NCBI GenBank assembly: GCA_964019165.1
Contig: OZ025276.1
Location: forward strand, 10,089,005 to 10,153,004
Reading direction: 5' to 3'
DNA length: 64,000 nt
DNA from: Mastigias papua
Taxonomy: Eukaryota; Cnidaria; Scyphozoa; Rhizostomeae; Mastigiidae
Under the pieces are notes generated by a model that saw only the letters and a program-made list of their open reading frames with translations, was not told the DNA's origin and made no database searches. This document shows, piece after piece, positions 1-17,300 of the stretch (its first letter is position 1; every line of letters starts with the position of its first letter). The position numbers were made by a program, and so were the translations under genes.

Positions 1-3659
<3,659 letters not shown>

Positions 3660-6362
3660 ACTTATGCATGTCCATGGACGTCATCGATACATTGCAAAGT
3701 AGAAATCTCAATTGTTTGAAAATTGAGTGAGTATTACTAGGAATGATTTCCACAAAATACTGCGTTAGTAAGTTTTAGCTTTCTCTATGACAGCATTAGT
3801 GCTTTAGCATCTCTTCATATTTTTGCAATAGAGAGAGTAGCTCATGGAGAGCTTACATAGCTTTGAATGACATAGAGAATTTCGAATCTCATCCACGGGC
3901 GTAAGACTCATCAATATGCTCAAACGCCAATCTCATACAAAATTATTCACTCCGAAGTTTTTTTTAGCGTTAAATCTACTCCGAATTTCTACAGGCACTA
4001 TTGATCTACGTCTTCCTGTTTATTGCTGCTTCCTTCCTACTTTAGTGTAACAGCACTCAGTATAGCTTGGAACTCAGTAAAAATAGGTTTGTAAGTTACT
4101 TGCATCTAGCCATACGTAACATCCCTTTTTACTTTGTGGGCACATTTCTCCCCAGATATGGTCTTGCAGGCGCAACCGCATTCTTGATGAGTCCTGACCA
4201 ATCGATGTTTTTGTTCGATAGTTAGATGAGATTCCGTTTGCTGTGGCATTAACTCTTTGTCTCATGCCTGCTCAGCTTTGCTTGTTTTTGCTTTGTTAGG
4301 AGATTCCTTATTGCCATTTGGTATTCTATTTTTTGTACCAGTGCACTAGCTTTGGTTGGTTCTCTGGTCAAAGCACTTTGATACTAGACTTTCTTATTGA
4401 CTAATTATATTACACACCGTGAAATGCGCAGTGCAGTAAAAAGCCAGCAATATATTGTTTTTCGCGACAGACACTGATGCATCCCACCTCCTCATTGGAT
4501 CCCAGTTCTATAGCCATTTATTGAACTTAGTCACTAACCTCGTAATTTCCGAGGTTTTGGAAAAAAATAAAAAATTAATGTCACGTTTTCCTGGCGAACA
4601 TTGCGTAGTATTTGTATTTAACGTAGATTTTTTATTTACATTTCAAGTAATACTTCTGTGTTTGCCCATAAATTATTTTAACAGAGTATTCTAATACAGT
4701 TTTGAAAGCAAGTAGGTAATTAGTAATATAGTGCTCTTAACAAATTAATAAAATTAGGGTTTTGCTATCAGTTATAGCATGCGATGATGTAGATACGTTT
4801 TAATGAATATGGTTATTTGTAGATATTTTAATTGTACAGCAGATACTGTATTACTGATGCAACCTCATTTAGAGGTTTAATAGTAAGAAATTTACATCCC
4901 ATACTTCACATTTAGAAAGTTTTTTCATTCGAGTATATCGGATATCTCTTTTTGGAAGTTTTGACGATAGTGGGTCTATCGTGTACTTTGTGGATTGAAA
5001 CTAAGGATTGATCTCAAATCCATGTAATGATCTATCCAGAGGCATAGATAGGAAATTCATAGGAAGGGCAAGAAATGTAGATTTCTTACAAAAAATACAG
5101 GTACATTTATTTTTCATGAGTTTGTCTATTCAACTATTAAACCGCCTGTCCTTTCATACCTTAGCACTTAGAGCAGAAAGATGAGTGCATGGCTTTTCCA
5201 ACAATACAGCAAATTTCTGACAAAATTGCAGTCTACATCTAAATGGGGAGGCTCGTCCCTTCTGACCCCTCTGTTGATGGCACTGGATGTTTGCTGTCTA
5301 TTTGAAAACTCTCCTTAAATTCACATTTACAATATATATCCAAGAAAGTATAGCATACTAAAACCATTGTTGTCTTAGACATAAGTATATGAAAGTTGTT
5401 TTTGCACTCAATTCACCCACAACTCCCACACATAGAAATCAAATAGCAAATAGACATTTTCCTGTACTCAACACCACACCACACCACACCATCAAATAAA
5501 ATTTCTAGGTATGACCCCAATAAGACCAAAGATCATCACTACATATCTGCATTACAAATGCATCTAGTGAAGAAGTTTAGTAGAGCTCTCAATTCTGCAG
5601 ATTGAATTTTGATTGGAGTTTGAAAATTTCTGCCCCTGTAATTGTTATTAGCATGCATCATTTCCCAAGCCCAATAAGCCAAAAATAAAAGTGCACTCAG
5701 AAACCGGAAAATCAGAAGTTGATTTCCATAAAGCTGGAGCCAAAGTTAAAGTCAAAATTGATGGTACCAAGATTAGATGTTGACTTGATTGAAGCATAAT
5801 TGTTTATCAGGCATTCAAAATTAGGCTTACTCTGGCACTTGAAAGTGCTATATTATGTGGTCCAACTGATACACATGGTGTAATGAAAAGGATAACAAAC
5901 CAAAGAAGATGACAAGAAGACAAAAAAGGAAGCCAGGAACCATATTACCTCTTGATAAAAATAGTTATGGAAACACGTTTGGCTACAACAGGAAAGAATT
6001 TGGTTAAATGCCTCTAAAGAATGAACAATGTCAGAATCATGGGTGTGTGATGATGGGAAACACCAGGGACAGAGAGGAAAACAGCCTTTGGAGACAAGCT
6101 AGCCATCACAGCTGATGAAACAAGGAAATGTAAGCATTGCACAGAAAGATTTAATTTGTGAATCTTAAAATAACTATCATCATATAATTCTCATGAAAAA
6201 CTAATTCCTTTTATAGAGATTTCTAAATTATACTTTGACATCAGTTTGTTATAGAAAAGTCTGGTCCCACTTGAGTAAAGAAATGCCTTTTTTACAATAG
6301 TAAATAACCACTACATACATATAAAAGTGTTGTATCTCAAATTTTCTATAAAACCTCAATAT
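3660..6362. other. Intergenic region between the TRPA1-like gene and ZNHIT2
   Basis: No convincing exon on either strand. The left part is the 3' untranslated region of the channel gene. A short ACACC microsatellite-like run sits near 5470-5490. The right part should hold the 3' untranslated region of ZNHIT2; a TTTAAT at 6150-6155 (ATTAAA on the minus strand) is a possible poly(A) signal. The two genes converge here. Confidence 0.6.
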
Positions 6363-8032
6363 CTACAACTCCTCTATCAACTGCAGTTTTCTCTTATCAT
6401 GCATTTGCTTAATACTTTCTTCAACAATCCTTCTGTGTTCATTAACTGAATCCCAGTGCATGCATAGTTCTTTTTGCAAAGCCTCAATATGATTACTGCT
6501 TCTTTTCACAGTTTCGTTGTTCTCTAACAACCAAGATGCCATAAACAAAAGTTTCTTTGTAATTTTATGGTAAAGAATCTTCCTTTCCTTCATTTCATGT
6601 GTCCTTTTCTTTAAGACTTTAATTTCCACCAGTCCATTTGTGAACAAACTGTATAACTCAGAAATGCACAGAAGTGACATTGGAACTTCTCCCATGTAGT
6701 TTCCTCTGCAAGTGGAAGAAACAACTCTTCTCAAGTCACTCAATGAGATTCTTACAGGATCAATATTCTCTTTAAATGCTGGAGAACTCTTGATGCTTTG
6801 TACTAATGGTTTGACACAAGTCTCCAGGTCTTGATAATAGTGGCTATCTGCCAAAACTGATGATAAATTTATGAAATTATCTAATACTTCAAACAAAGAG
6901 TCTTTGAGCTCTCCATTATACACCCGATACAAAAAACAATATAATGTGACCAACTCAATAACACTGTAAAGGAGCTTTTCACTGGGTCTTTTCTTTGGAA
7001 GAAGAGCTGCAATAGAAGGAATATCTTTCATTAGTTCTGGTGTATTCTCATTAGGCATTGTGGCTTCTTCATCATCTTTCCCATCTGTTTCTTCACAAAA
7101 CTCTTTGATTCCACTGAGGATGAGCAAGACAATGAAAGATTAGCATTATGTTGACATCATAAAATCTCAGGATAACATGATAATTGATATAATTAACATG
7201 ATATTGATATAATTTTCGCTAATTAATAAATTTAGATCTATCTCACTTCACTTTTGAAGTTGCTGCTTCAAAGTGCTTCGCATCTAATGGTAAAATTTGT
7301 ACACAACTAGGACTACTAGTTCATGCCTCTTTCTTTTAAACAAAAGCAATGAGTGACAAAATTTCGACTAAATCAAACAATAGCTAATAACATTCTTGGT
7401 CTAGCATGCAGACCTTGTGATACACTTCCTAATAACACATGATCACTCAAAATATAGCCAAACATTCGTCAGTGCAGGTTTGTTTTACAATATGTATAAC
7501 CTAAAGCGACTAACTTGTGCTTGGATCCCAGGACCCACCATGGAGTGCAAAGGTCTACAATCTCTACTTCTCCGCTCTGAACTATGGTTTCAAATAAAGC
7601 TTTTTCTTTTTCTGTCAATCTACAGTACATCTCGCTGAAGGACGCAGTTTCCAAATCAATGTCCTCCATTCTTTTTGCCAGATTCTCGATCCCTTCGTCG
7701 TCACTCCAGACATGATCTACGCTATCCTCACACTGCATCATTCTGTTCAATATTTCCATAGTTCTTTTTTGATCTTTGTCATTTGACTTCATATTCTTCA
7801 GTTCCCTCATCACTTGTTCTTTATAGAAAACCTCCGAACATGGTCGATGAGTCTCTCCTTTGTAACAATCTATACTACAATATTGCAAATTACATTTTGG
7901 GCATGTATACTTTGATATTTTTGTCTTACAAAAATCACAATGATGCTTTGATTCTAAGATGATTTCCCCTTCAGATAACTTCCCCCTTGTTTTTATCACT
8001 AAGTCATGAGAATCACGTTGGCTGTTCGCCAT
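6363..8032 (-). CDS. ZNHIT2: Zinc finger HIT domain-containing protein 2
   Basis: Two exons on the minus strand: 8032-7515 and 7113-6363, joined in frame (donor AA|GTTAGT, acceptor CTCAG|TGG), giving 422 residues; human ZNHIT2 is about 400. The N-terminus has the HIT zinc finger: C32-x2-C35, C44-x2-C47, C52-x3-C56, H62-x2-C65. It is followed by an acidic segment (VWSDDEGIENLAKRMEDIDLE) and the conserved TP/E-rich motif before PWW. The second exon is a largely helical C-terminal domain. ZNHIT2 is known to bind the RUVBL1/RUVBL2 (R2TP) chaperone system and to help assemble the U5 snRNP. I chose the ATG at 8032 because it has A at -3 and G at +4; an in-frame ATG at 8086 would add 18 residues in a poorer context. 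Divergent to OGA. Confidence 0.9.
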
Positions 8033-8316
8033 TTTGAACCAAGGAGTAACCTTGTTCTCCTGTGAGCTACTCACGCACTTACGCATTGCTTGCGTCAGTT
8101 TGAGGTGTGCTAAGGAATCTGGAACGGGTATCTAGAGGCTTGGACCGAGCGCAGAAAAAAACCGGTTATAGATAAACGCAAACCTGTTTATTGACAAGAG
8201 GAAAGCAAAGTTCTGTCGGGGTAGGTTGCGTCGAAGGATCTAGCAAACTGTCGTCGGAAGGAAAGTCACTTATATCGCGGTGTTTCCCGTGTTTTCCAGG
8301 TAGCCGAAAAAGAAAA
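8033..8316. promoter_or_regulatory. Likely bidirectional promoter of ZNHIT2 and OGA
   Basis: Only 284 bp separate the start codons of the two head-to-head genes. The stretch is less AT-rich than its surroundings and has several CpGs. No clear TATA box is seen for either direction. Both genes are of housekeeping type, for which short shared promoters are common. An in-frame upstream extension of OGA is open without an ATG, and a possible acceptor (TTTTCCAG, ending at 8299) could indicate a 5' untranslated exon. Confidence 0.55.
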
Positions 8317-11300
8317 ATGGTAATCATTGATGAGAAGCCGTTTCTGTCAGGGGTTATTGAAGGTATAAATCCATAGTGTCTGAGTTATATCTGTTTGAAT
8401 CAGCCTGCTTTCCGGCCTAATTTTAATGTAAATGTCTAACTTTAATCTTTACTGTTACTTGTTTAGGTTTCTACGGCAGGCCATGGACATGCAGACAAAG
8501 AAACGAATTGTTCACCAGGTAACGTTTTATGGCTATGTTGTATTCTCAGTTGTTAACAGAGTGTTATAAATGTAAAAACTTTTCCGCCAGTTTGTCCGCC
8601 TTGCAGGTTGAAATTCGATCTTGTTACGGCATTCTTTGATTGAAATCACGTGATGTCTGAGATCAGTGCTAGGTTTTTTTCGATGCGGTAATAGTAGAGC
8701 AAAAGTATAGCATAGTTGGGCATCACGTTTTTGCCTTTGGATTTACTTCTGCCTGTTTGGGTGTGTTTGGACGTATTTGGTCACCGATGTATCTCTCAGA
8801 TGTGTGACTGATTCATCACGTTTTGCTGCTGAAACAGATGTGGTTATTGCGTGGTCTAGAAATTACGCGCTTGTTAGTGTTTTTACGAAAACTGTGTTTT
8901 TACGAAAACTGCTGGAATGTGCGGATGGCTGAAGCTAAGTAAGATTTCTTAGAAATTTAAGAAATATTAATATTTCTGTAGATATTGGGACTATTTCTAC
9001 TTTTTTTGTTTTATAACTTCTGTTCCTTTTAATTCAAAATGGAAGCTTAATGTATATCCAACATTTTAGGATTAAGAAGTATGGCATGAACACTTATGTG
9101 TATGCACCCAAGGATGACATGAAGCACAGAGCATTGTGGAGACAGCTTTACACAACAAAGGAAGAAGGTAGTGTGTGTATTGCATGATGATCTATCCTAA
9201 ATGCTAAGTCACCATCATAGTGGAAGATGTAGCATTACCCTAAAGACTCGATTAAGCCCCTTCCTTTGAATAAGCCCCCACCCATAAGATAGTTTCTGGC
9301 AAATAAGCCCCCACCCTGGAATAAGTCCCCATGGGATTTGCTTGTGCTCAGGATAATCCCAGTCAAAAACAGAAGAAAATATTAATATTAAAGAAAATAT
9401 CTAATGCCGCTTTTATGACATACAATAGTTGTTTATCTTTTATCCCCTCACTGATACGTATTGGGTTTTTGAGGCCCCCTTCCCATTGTCCACATTGAGG
9501 ATGTGCTTTATATGAGTCATACCTTCATGAGACAGCAATTTGAGGGGGCAAAAATAATATAAGATATTATGCTTAGCAGACCCCAGGACCGTTACATTTA
9601 ATAAGCCCCCCTTCAAATATGCTCCCCCTTCAAATAAGCCCCCCTTCAAATAAGCCCCCCTTCAAATAAGCCCCCCCTTCAAATAAGCCCCCCCTTCAAA
9701 TAAGCCCCCCCCTTCAAATATGCCCCCACTCATAAGATGGTTTCTGACAAATAAGCCCCCAGGGGCTTAATCGAGTCTTTATGGTAACTGTATGAGCACT
9801 GTTGTTTGTGTCATTTGAATACCATGGCTTACTGTCTGTGCAACTGTGTAATCATGGCTGATCAGTAATTTGTCATGGCTCTTTTTTGAGATGTGGGAGA
9901 AGCCTGCTGGTTGTATTATTGCATCATTTGGCTACCCAATCAGTTTCTCTTGCTACACCAGACCTGGCCATAAGAATTTGAGTAGGCAAGTAATGAATCA
10001 CCCTGGTTGGTGTTAGGTGGACAATTTTTACTGTGCATAAAACTTGTTTGTATATACCTTGAAGAATATATACAAAGGAAACACTCTTGTGTCTGAACTA
10101 AAACAACATAGAATCTATCTGCACTTGGATATATATTTTTGTTCACCTTTCAGTCATTATCCAATGTTTCATGCTCTGATAAGTGTTGGACAAAAAGCCT
10201 TTTTGGCATGCTTAAGGACTTTCCTGCTTTTTGAGCCATAGTGAAATTCTGTATTACCAGCAGACTAGTCAGATAGTAGGTAGCAAATCACTGTGATAAA
10301 AAACCAAGGAGGGCAGTTTCTTTTTAGCAGATAATGAGCAAGATTGGGTTATAGATCACTTGCCTCGGGTGATCATAGAGGATGTGGAGGTACATGTAGG
10401 CAATCACCCACTCTAAAAAGCCAGGCCTGCCCTACATTAAGCAACTACTGCACAGTATGGTTTCCTTTTTTCCAGGCATGTGGTCTAATGAGTCAGGCTT
10501 TCAGTTTCTTATCGCCAGTTTAATAGGGTACTAACATAGTTATCAATTATTTTTACTTTCATTGAATCCTATAATCTGACAGCCTGGAAAATATTGTTTT
10601 TGTCTGGAAACAGTGTAGATATGCTAGAAAATAGACTCAGGGTATATAAACAACAAGGAAAGATGCTGATAAACAGGGCTTGTAGTACCAGTCTGCTGAT
10701 GGGCTTGAAAGAAGCTGATAGTAACTAGTGGAACTCTGCACTTGTTGGTCATTTCAATGTAAGTACACTATGTCCAGCTAGTTGCTGGTTGTCACACAGC
10801 CAACCAGTGGCTACATTTATAGTTTAAGGGCATATTAGAAAGCTATTAGTAGTTTCCAACAGTCTGTGTAGGATTGATTTTACAATTAAGAAGTATACAA
10901 ATAAAGTATGTTTATTTGTTTTGACAGAGAAACTGGCTGCTCTGATCAGTGCAGCAGAAGCATCTGGTATATCTTTTGTTTATGCCATTTCACCTGGATT
11001 GGACATTGTTTTTTCTTGTGCCGCTGATATTGCTGCTCTTAAGAGGAAGATGAAACAGGTCTGTTTTGAATTGCACTTTGTTATTTTAGTCAGAGTCTTC
11101 TAATTGTCCATTTAATTAGTTCACTGTACCTGAGTTTCATAGCCAGGTCAAACTTGTTGTTATGGTCATGCATTGTATCTGTGAAAGGTCAATAGTATCT
11201 TTCATAGTTTTATATTTATATGAATATCAAAACATGTGGCTATTGTGATATGCAATGTATATATCTATTATAAGTTATGGAAGTTTCTAAGTGTTTTAAA

Positions 11301-14300
11301 TCTTTATTTCATATGCTGATACAGTCTGGATAATATATGAAAATACTTTGTGATGTAAGTTATGCTATATTTTCATTGTATAACAGGTGTCAAAGCTTGG
11401 ATGCAAATGTTTCGCCCTCCTTTTTGATGATATTGACCCAAGGCTAAAACTACCTGATAGTAATCTATATAAATCATCAGCAGAAGCTCAGTCAATTCTA
11501 GCAAATGAGTTATTCCAGTATCTGAAAAAAACAAGATTCCTGTTTTGCCCAACTGGTAAGTTGATATTCCATATTTCTTCAGGGTCATTCAGTTCTTTTA
11601 GATGTTCAACTGTTTTAATTCATGTTCAGTATGCTGCTATATCGATACTGAAGGAATATATCCAAGGGTGTTTGGCATTGGTACCTCATGGTATATGTAC
11701 TCTGGTGTATGTGTTCATGAAAGATGGATTGTTCTGCCCTGGTTCTTATATTACAAAAAGTGGTACCTAGGATTGATTTTGTTGTTCTTCATGGAAATCT
11801 AAGGTCAGACCATTCTGAGAAATTTTACATTTCAATTAGTTAGCTAATGAGAGAATAATTGCACCAAAATCATTAGATATACCAGGGTATTTTTAACCTA
11901 TCCATAAGTAAGGTAGTATTTATGAAGACTACTTTTTGGAGAGATTGTGAATGCAGGTACAGGCATTTTCATACCAACAATATTGCTTCACTGTCATCAC
12001 TTTGGTAAGTATATCTAATCAGTAGAGATTTGTTAAGTTCAATTGATATTAGAAAAATCAGGTTATGGATGCAATCTATTAAGTGATAAGGTCCCATTTC
12101 AAAGTTGTAGTGTGTACATATATATATAGATATATGTATATCTTGGTTGTGATTGTGATGACCATATTTGGATATTTTTGGTAAATAGTTTTTAGATAGA
12201 TGATGATTATCAATTACACACAGATGCAAATTTTGTTCTTTTGTGCTAGTTACAATTTGAATTAGAAATTTGTTCATTCTTGTATGAAAGTTTATATCTA
12301 GATATTGCCCCCAACATTTTGTGCCTTATTTGTATGCCTAGATGTATTATATTTAGACATGTTTAGACTTGATGTTCCAATTTTTTGAAAATTGCTTGGT
12401 TGATATATAACTCAGCCAGGCGCGTGCTAAAATAGTGATCCCCGAACACCGCCCTTCCTGAAATGAAATCAAACAAATGGACCTGTTATTGTGCATCAAG
12501 AGTTGAGTGTCACCTTGTCATGCAATTACTCAAGATAAGTCTGTAAGAAGAAGAAGAGATGGCAGGATGATTGCAATGGCTCTTAAGATGATAAGAGTTT
12601 GTGGGTCTCATTCAGTGGCCCATCATAATTACACTTAGTTATCATATTCAGTTCTAGGAAATTTAAAAATCAAACCTTGAAGCTGATACAAGATGCTCTC
12701 ATGGCATTGGAATGAGTCTGAAGGTTTTGAGCTATTTGCTTGAAAAACAGCCTTCCCTTTGTCACTTCTTTCTGCCACTATCTCCTTCCTGTCCTCAAAT
12801 TTTCCCATGAATTCATTTCTCTTCCTAAGATTTTTTTTGTTCTTATTTCTTGGTTTCAACTTTTTGTTGCCAAATTCTCCTTGTGGTAATGATTTGGGTG
12901 GGTTTCTGAAAGGGTAGCTGCTTTTGAAACCAGTGCAACCAGTGGCTGAATCCAGCCTATAGCTTACAGTGCTTTGTAGTTTTCAATTTGGACTTTACCA
13001 AAATCAAATTTCAAATTTTGCTGTTGTCAAGCAGGCTGTAGATATTCCCACTGTTTGCCCTTGTTTGACTTGTTACATGTGAAAATATGAAGCCATATAT
13101 TGAGTCACTTAAAAAGAGCACCAAAACAGATATAAGACAAGAGCTGCTGTTAAATGTTTTCTATACACACAGGTACCAAGACATTGCATATGTTGCTTAA
13201 ATGAAGCCATTTTGTATTAAGATTTGGTGTAGGGGTTGTTTTCTTTGGTGGTGTGATTATGGAAATGGGATATTTGGAAATTGTGGGATGCACACTATCC
13301 TTAACTTTAGCCATATGCATAGTCTTGGTCCCTCTCCTCTGGATTGCAAGCATACCAGTAAAATGCTCTCTCCTGTCTTAGGCTTGTTATTTTTTAGTTC
13401 TGGTGTCCTTCATTGTTGATAATGCTTACCTTAAGCATGAAAGTGGGTGAAAATGGGGGAAATGGGGGGAAGTTGATTTGTTTCATGGTTGGGCTATGTG
13501 TAGGAAAGTTCACTTGTATAAACATTATCAACAATAAGGGCCATTTAATTTGGTTATTTGTTTTTATGATTACTCCTTTGTTGATATTTAAGAAGCTTGT
13601 ATTTGGGGGCAACATCAGCAGGGTAAACATTGGCATTTGGAGTTAAGGTTGTATTTAATATTTAGTCATATTCCATTTTTAGCACTGTATTTTGTGTTAT
13701 TATTGAATTACTGATTGCAAGTATGATATATACAAGCTTCTTAGATTTCCAACATGATAGCAGTAAATCTCTCTTCCTCTGCGTCTCATAAATGTGCCAA
13801 AGTGATGTTAGAGTGGAGGGGGCTTCATGCAGTTTTGGGATGATGCATTGTGACTCAAGAAGTGCTTTACTTGTAAATTGGGGAGATCATACACTTGAGT
13901 TGGGAAAGGATTTCCTTTTCATCCAGCTTCTCATTTGGCACATTAATGAAAATTATCTGGCTTGCCTGCAAAACATAGCTTTACATAATGCAGCTTATAA
14001 GGCACATTTAAAATTATGCATTATATTGAACATTGATATCTTATATTCTAGAGTGAATTTATAACCTTGTGTTTTTTGCAAACTTTGTGATTCTTAATAC
14101 ATTTTCTAACCGTGGAAGTGTTACCAACTGAAGATGGAAGATTTTGTTGTTGCCCAGGCCACTAGGAGGCAAGAAGTGTAGACTTTTAAGATCAGTGGTC
14201 TTAAGAATTACAAAGTTTTCAAAAAACATGTGTTGGTTGATATTGCCAACAAATATTAGGTCTTTTCTGATTGGCACAATGTCTCATTTGGCTTCACATT

Positions 14301-17300
14301 TTGATATCAAGTTTGAGCAGCAAACCTTTTCTACAGAAAGGGTATTGGACTGACTACCCATCATGTTTAATGGTAAGATAGGGGAAATTGGAGAATTTGG
14401 CAAATTACTTAAGGTATTTTACAGTTATTTTAAATATATTTATTTCATTTTTAGAATATTGCAAAACACGATCATTCCCAACTGTCAAAAAGTCAGAATA
14501 TTTGAATACAATTGGAGAAAAGCTTCATCCAGATATTGACATCTTATGGACAGGTAATAGCCAACTTACAAAGTTTGTAGTGCCAGAAATGTACCTGTGT
14601 GTCTTAGTCAGCATCATTTAGAGTATCTGGAGGTTTGTCAAATTATTGATGATCATCCTCCATGGAAGTACCATGGATTTTTATCCTCTTTGTAACTATC
14701 ACTAGTTGTCTTCATGTAACAGTTTGCAGGTTTTGCAGCTTGTCAGAAGTGTATCAATTGTAAATTTGCTGGGTCTTGTATCATGGATTTGCCAACCATC
14801 CATATATTTATATATAAATATATAGATAGCATCATCCCACTACTGCAGAATTGACAACAAATCTACTTCGGGGGGGGCATTTGCCCCCCTCTTGCCCTCC
14901 CCTAAATCTCCAACTAAGTAGGGCTCATGGTTTTGATAAGTACAGACTGTGTCAAGCTGTTAAGCATACTACAAAGAATGTGACATGTCATTACATGTCT
15001 GTAGTCTTACTGCATTTCTAAATGTGTTGCCAGCACATGCAAATACACATATGGTAAGAAATTTGGCCCACTAGTTTTCATTGTTGCCACAGCACCTAGA
15101 AAGTTAAAACTGGAAGTCAGGGAAAGTGTTTAAGAGAAAAGTCAGGGAATACATTTTGGTTTGTTTTGTCTCTATGGTCTGGATACCCCAGTCTGACAGT
15201 ATATGTTAGTCTTAATGGTGTGGACACTTCCATTATCATACTTTTTGCACTTTTGTCATGTCTCTATTGCATGTCATTGCTCTGAAATAGATAGTGAACA
15301 TCCTTGCAATAAAATGGGTGTTGCCACAAATGGTATATCCCTTTGACCAAGGATTCCCAGCCAAGACTATGGACTTTGGTCAGGGATTCCCAGCCATGGT
15401 TGTCATGCCTCCTGGATTATCTGTTGTAAGGGTGGATGATCAGAGCAAAAGAATTTTAGGGGTATATGAGTAAACAATGTTTGGAACCACTGTCTTGGGC
15501 CCTGAAAATGGAACCATTCCCAAATAGGTATGGAAGGCCTTGCATTTACATGGGAACTATTGGAACCATTCCAAACAGAACTGATAGCCATACCTAAACA
15601 TGTCTACTTAGGAAGTTGGTCCTGTTTGGAACCATACACTTAGGGAATGGGTCCCATTTGGAACCATGCACAAAAGCAGAATGTCTGTTGTAGAGGATGT
15701 GAGAGCAAAAATTTTAAGGATGTATGAATAAAAAAGGTTTTAAACACTGTCTTAGGTCCTGTTTACATGGGAATATGTCCAAATGGAACTGTCCCAATTA
15801 GGTATGGGTAGGTCTTGCGTTTGCACAGGAACTAATAGAACCATTTCAAACAGAACTGCTAGCTATATCCAAACAGGTCCACTTAGGAAGTAGCTCCCAT
15901 TTGGAATCATACCCAAAAGTTCTTGTGTAAACTCCCAGAATAGTTCTCATTTATAAGCTGTAAATTTGGAATTGTCCATATGTGAATGCATGGAAAGAAA
16001 CAGTTATGCACAGAATGGTTTCAGGACATAGTGTAAATGGGAAGCTTATCTGTGTAGAACAGTTTCAAATAGAACCATTCCAAAGTTACCATTTGAATGT
16101 AGCATTTGTGAGATCTCAGGTAGCCAGGACTAGACTGTCTCATGTGAACTGCCAGCCCAGGTGATTGTCACATTTGTCTCATATAAATACTCCAGCCTCT
16201 GTGGGATTTCAGATTACAAACTGACAAGCCAACTGCATCAACAAGGCTTAGGAGATTTTCTCATGTAAATAAGGGATGAAAAACATCACACTGAGATAGG
16301 ATGGAGCCAGCCTGGGCTCATATCTAGACAAAAACTAAATCAAATTTTGTAGTTTTCTTCTATTTGAAAGTAGTTTTTAGTTCTTAAACACACTTGCACA
16401 CTGTAATATGTAATATTTGGTGTTGTACTTTCTTCACATTTTCTCTTGAAAGCATAATGGCACGGTCATTGATATATCTTTCTAGGAGATAAGGTTATTT
16501 CACAAGTAATAACCCCTGGATCAATTATTGAGCTTTCAAAAGTGCTCAGAAGGAAGCCTATGCTATGGGACAATATTCATGCCAATGACTATGATCACCG
16601 TCGGGTTTTCTTGGGTCCATATAGTGGTAGGCCAGTTGAACTGTACAAACTATTGAATGGTGTTCTTACAAATCCTAATTGTGAATTTGAGGCAAACTTT
16701 GTTGCAATACATACATTAGCTACGTGGTGCAAGGTTGCAGCTAATTCGTGTCGGGCAAACTCAGATATTACCCAGGAACAGGAGTCTTGTGACTTGGGTG
16801 ATGAGGATCCCATGGAAGTACAAGTTGATGGTGAAAATATTGATGTCCCAGAGACTGATGGTACTATGCAGATTGATCTCTATCCATTGACACCAGCAGA
16901 TGTTACATCTGTGCTAACAAGTTATGACCCCAAAAGTGCATTGAAATTGGCTTTGGAAGAGTGGCTAGAAGAGTTTGATAAGTCAAAGCCAGTTGAAGTG
17001 AAGTCATATGCAAAGAGGCATACAATGCCTTCATTAGCAAATGGACAAACTGTTTACACAGGGCAATATGGACTGGACATTACCAATGGAGAAGGTAACT
17101 TACATACAAAATGTTATTTGCTGGATGTTGTTTTTATTAATATAGATTTTAAAATCTCAATTTATTTATCAGATGTGTACATTGTGGGTTTTTCAGCATT
17201 AAAATTTTATTAGTCAGAACAGTTTTCCAAGGTTTTTCTTTATGGTAGTTATGAATTTCAGTGGATTTTTGCTGAATGGTAATGCCATTATCTGAACATA

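Noticed and set aside
14866..14905. GGGGGGGGCATTTGCCCCCC hairpin in OGA intron 6
   Set aside because: Short G/C palindrome in an intron without wider inverted ends; could form structure but nothing supports a function.
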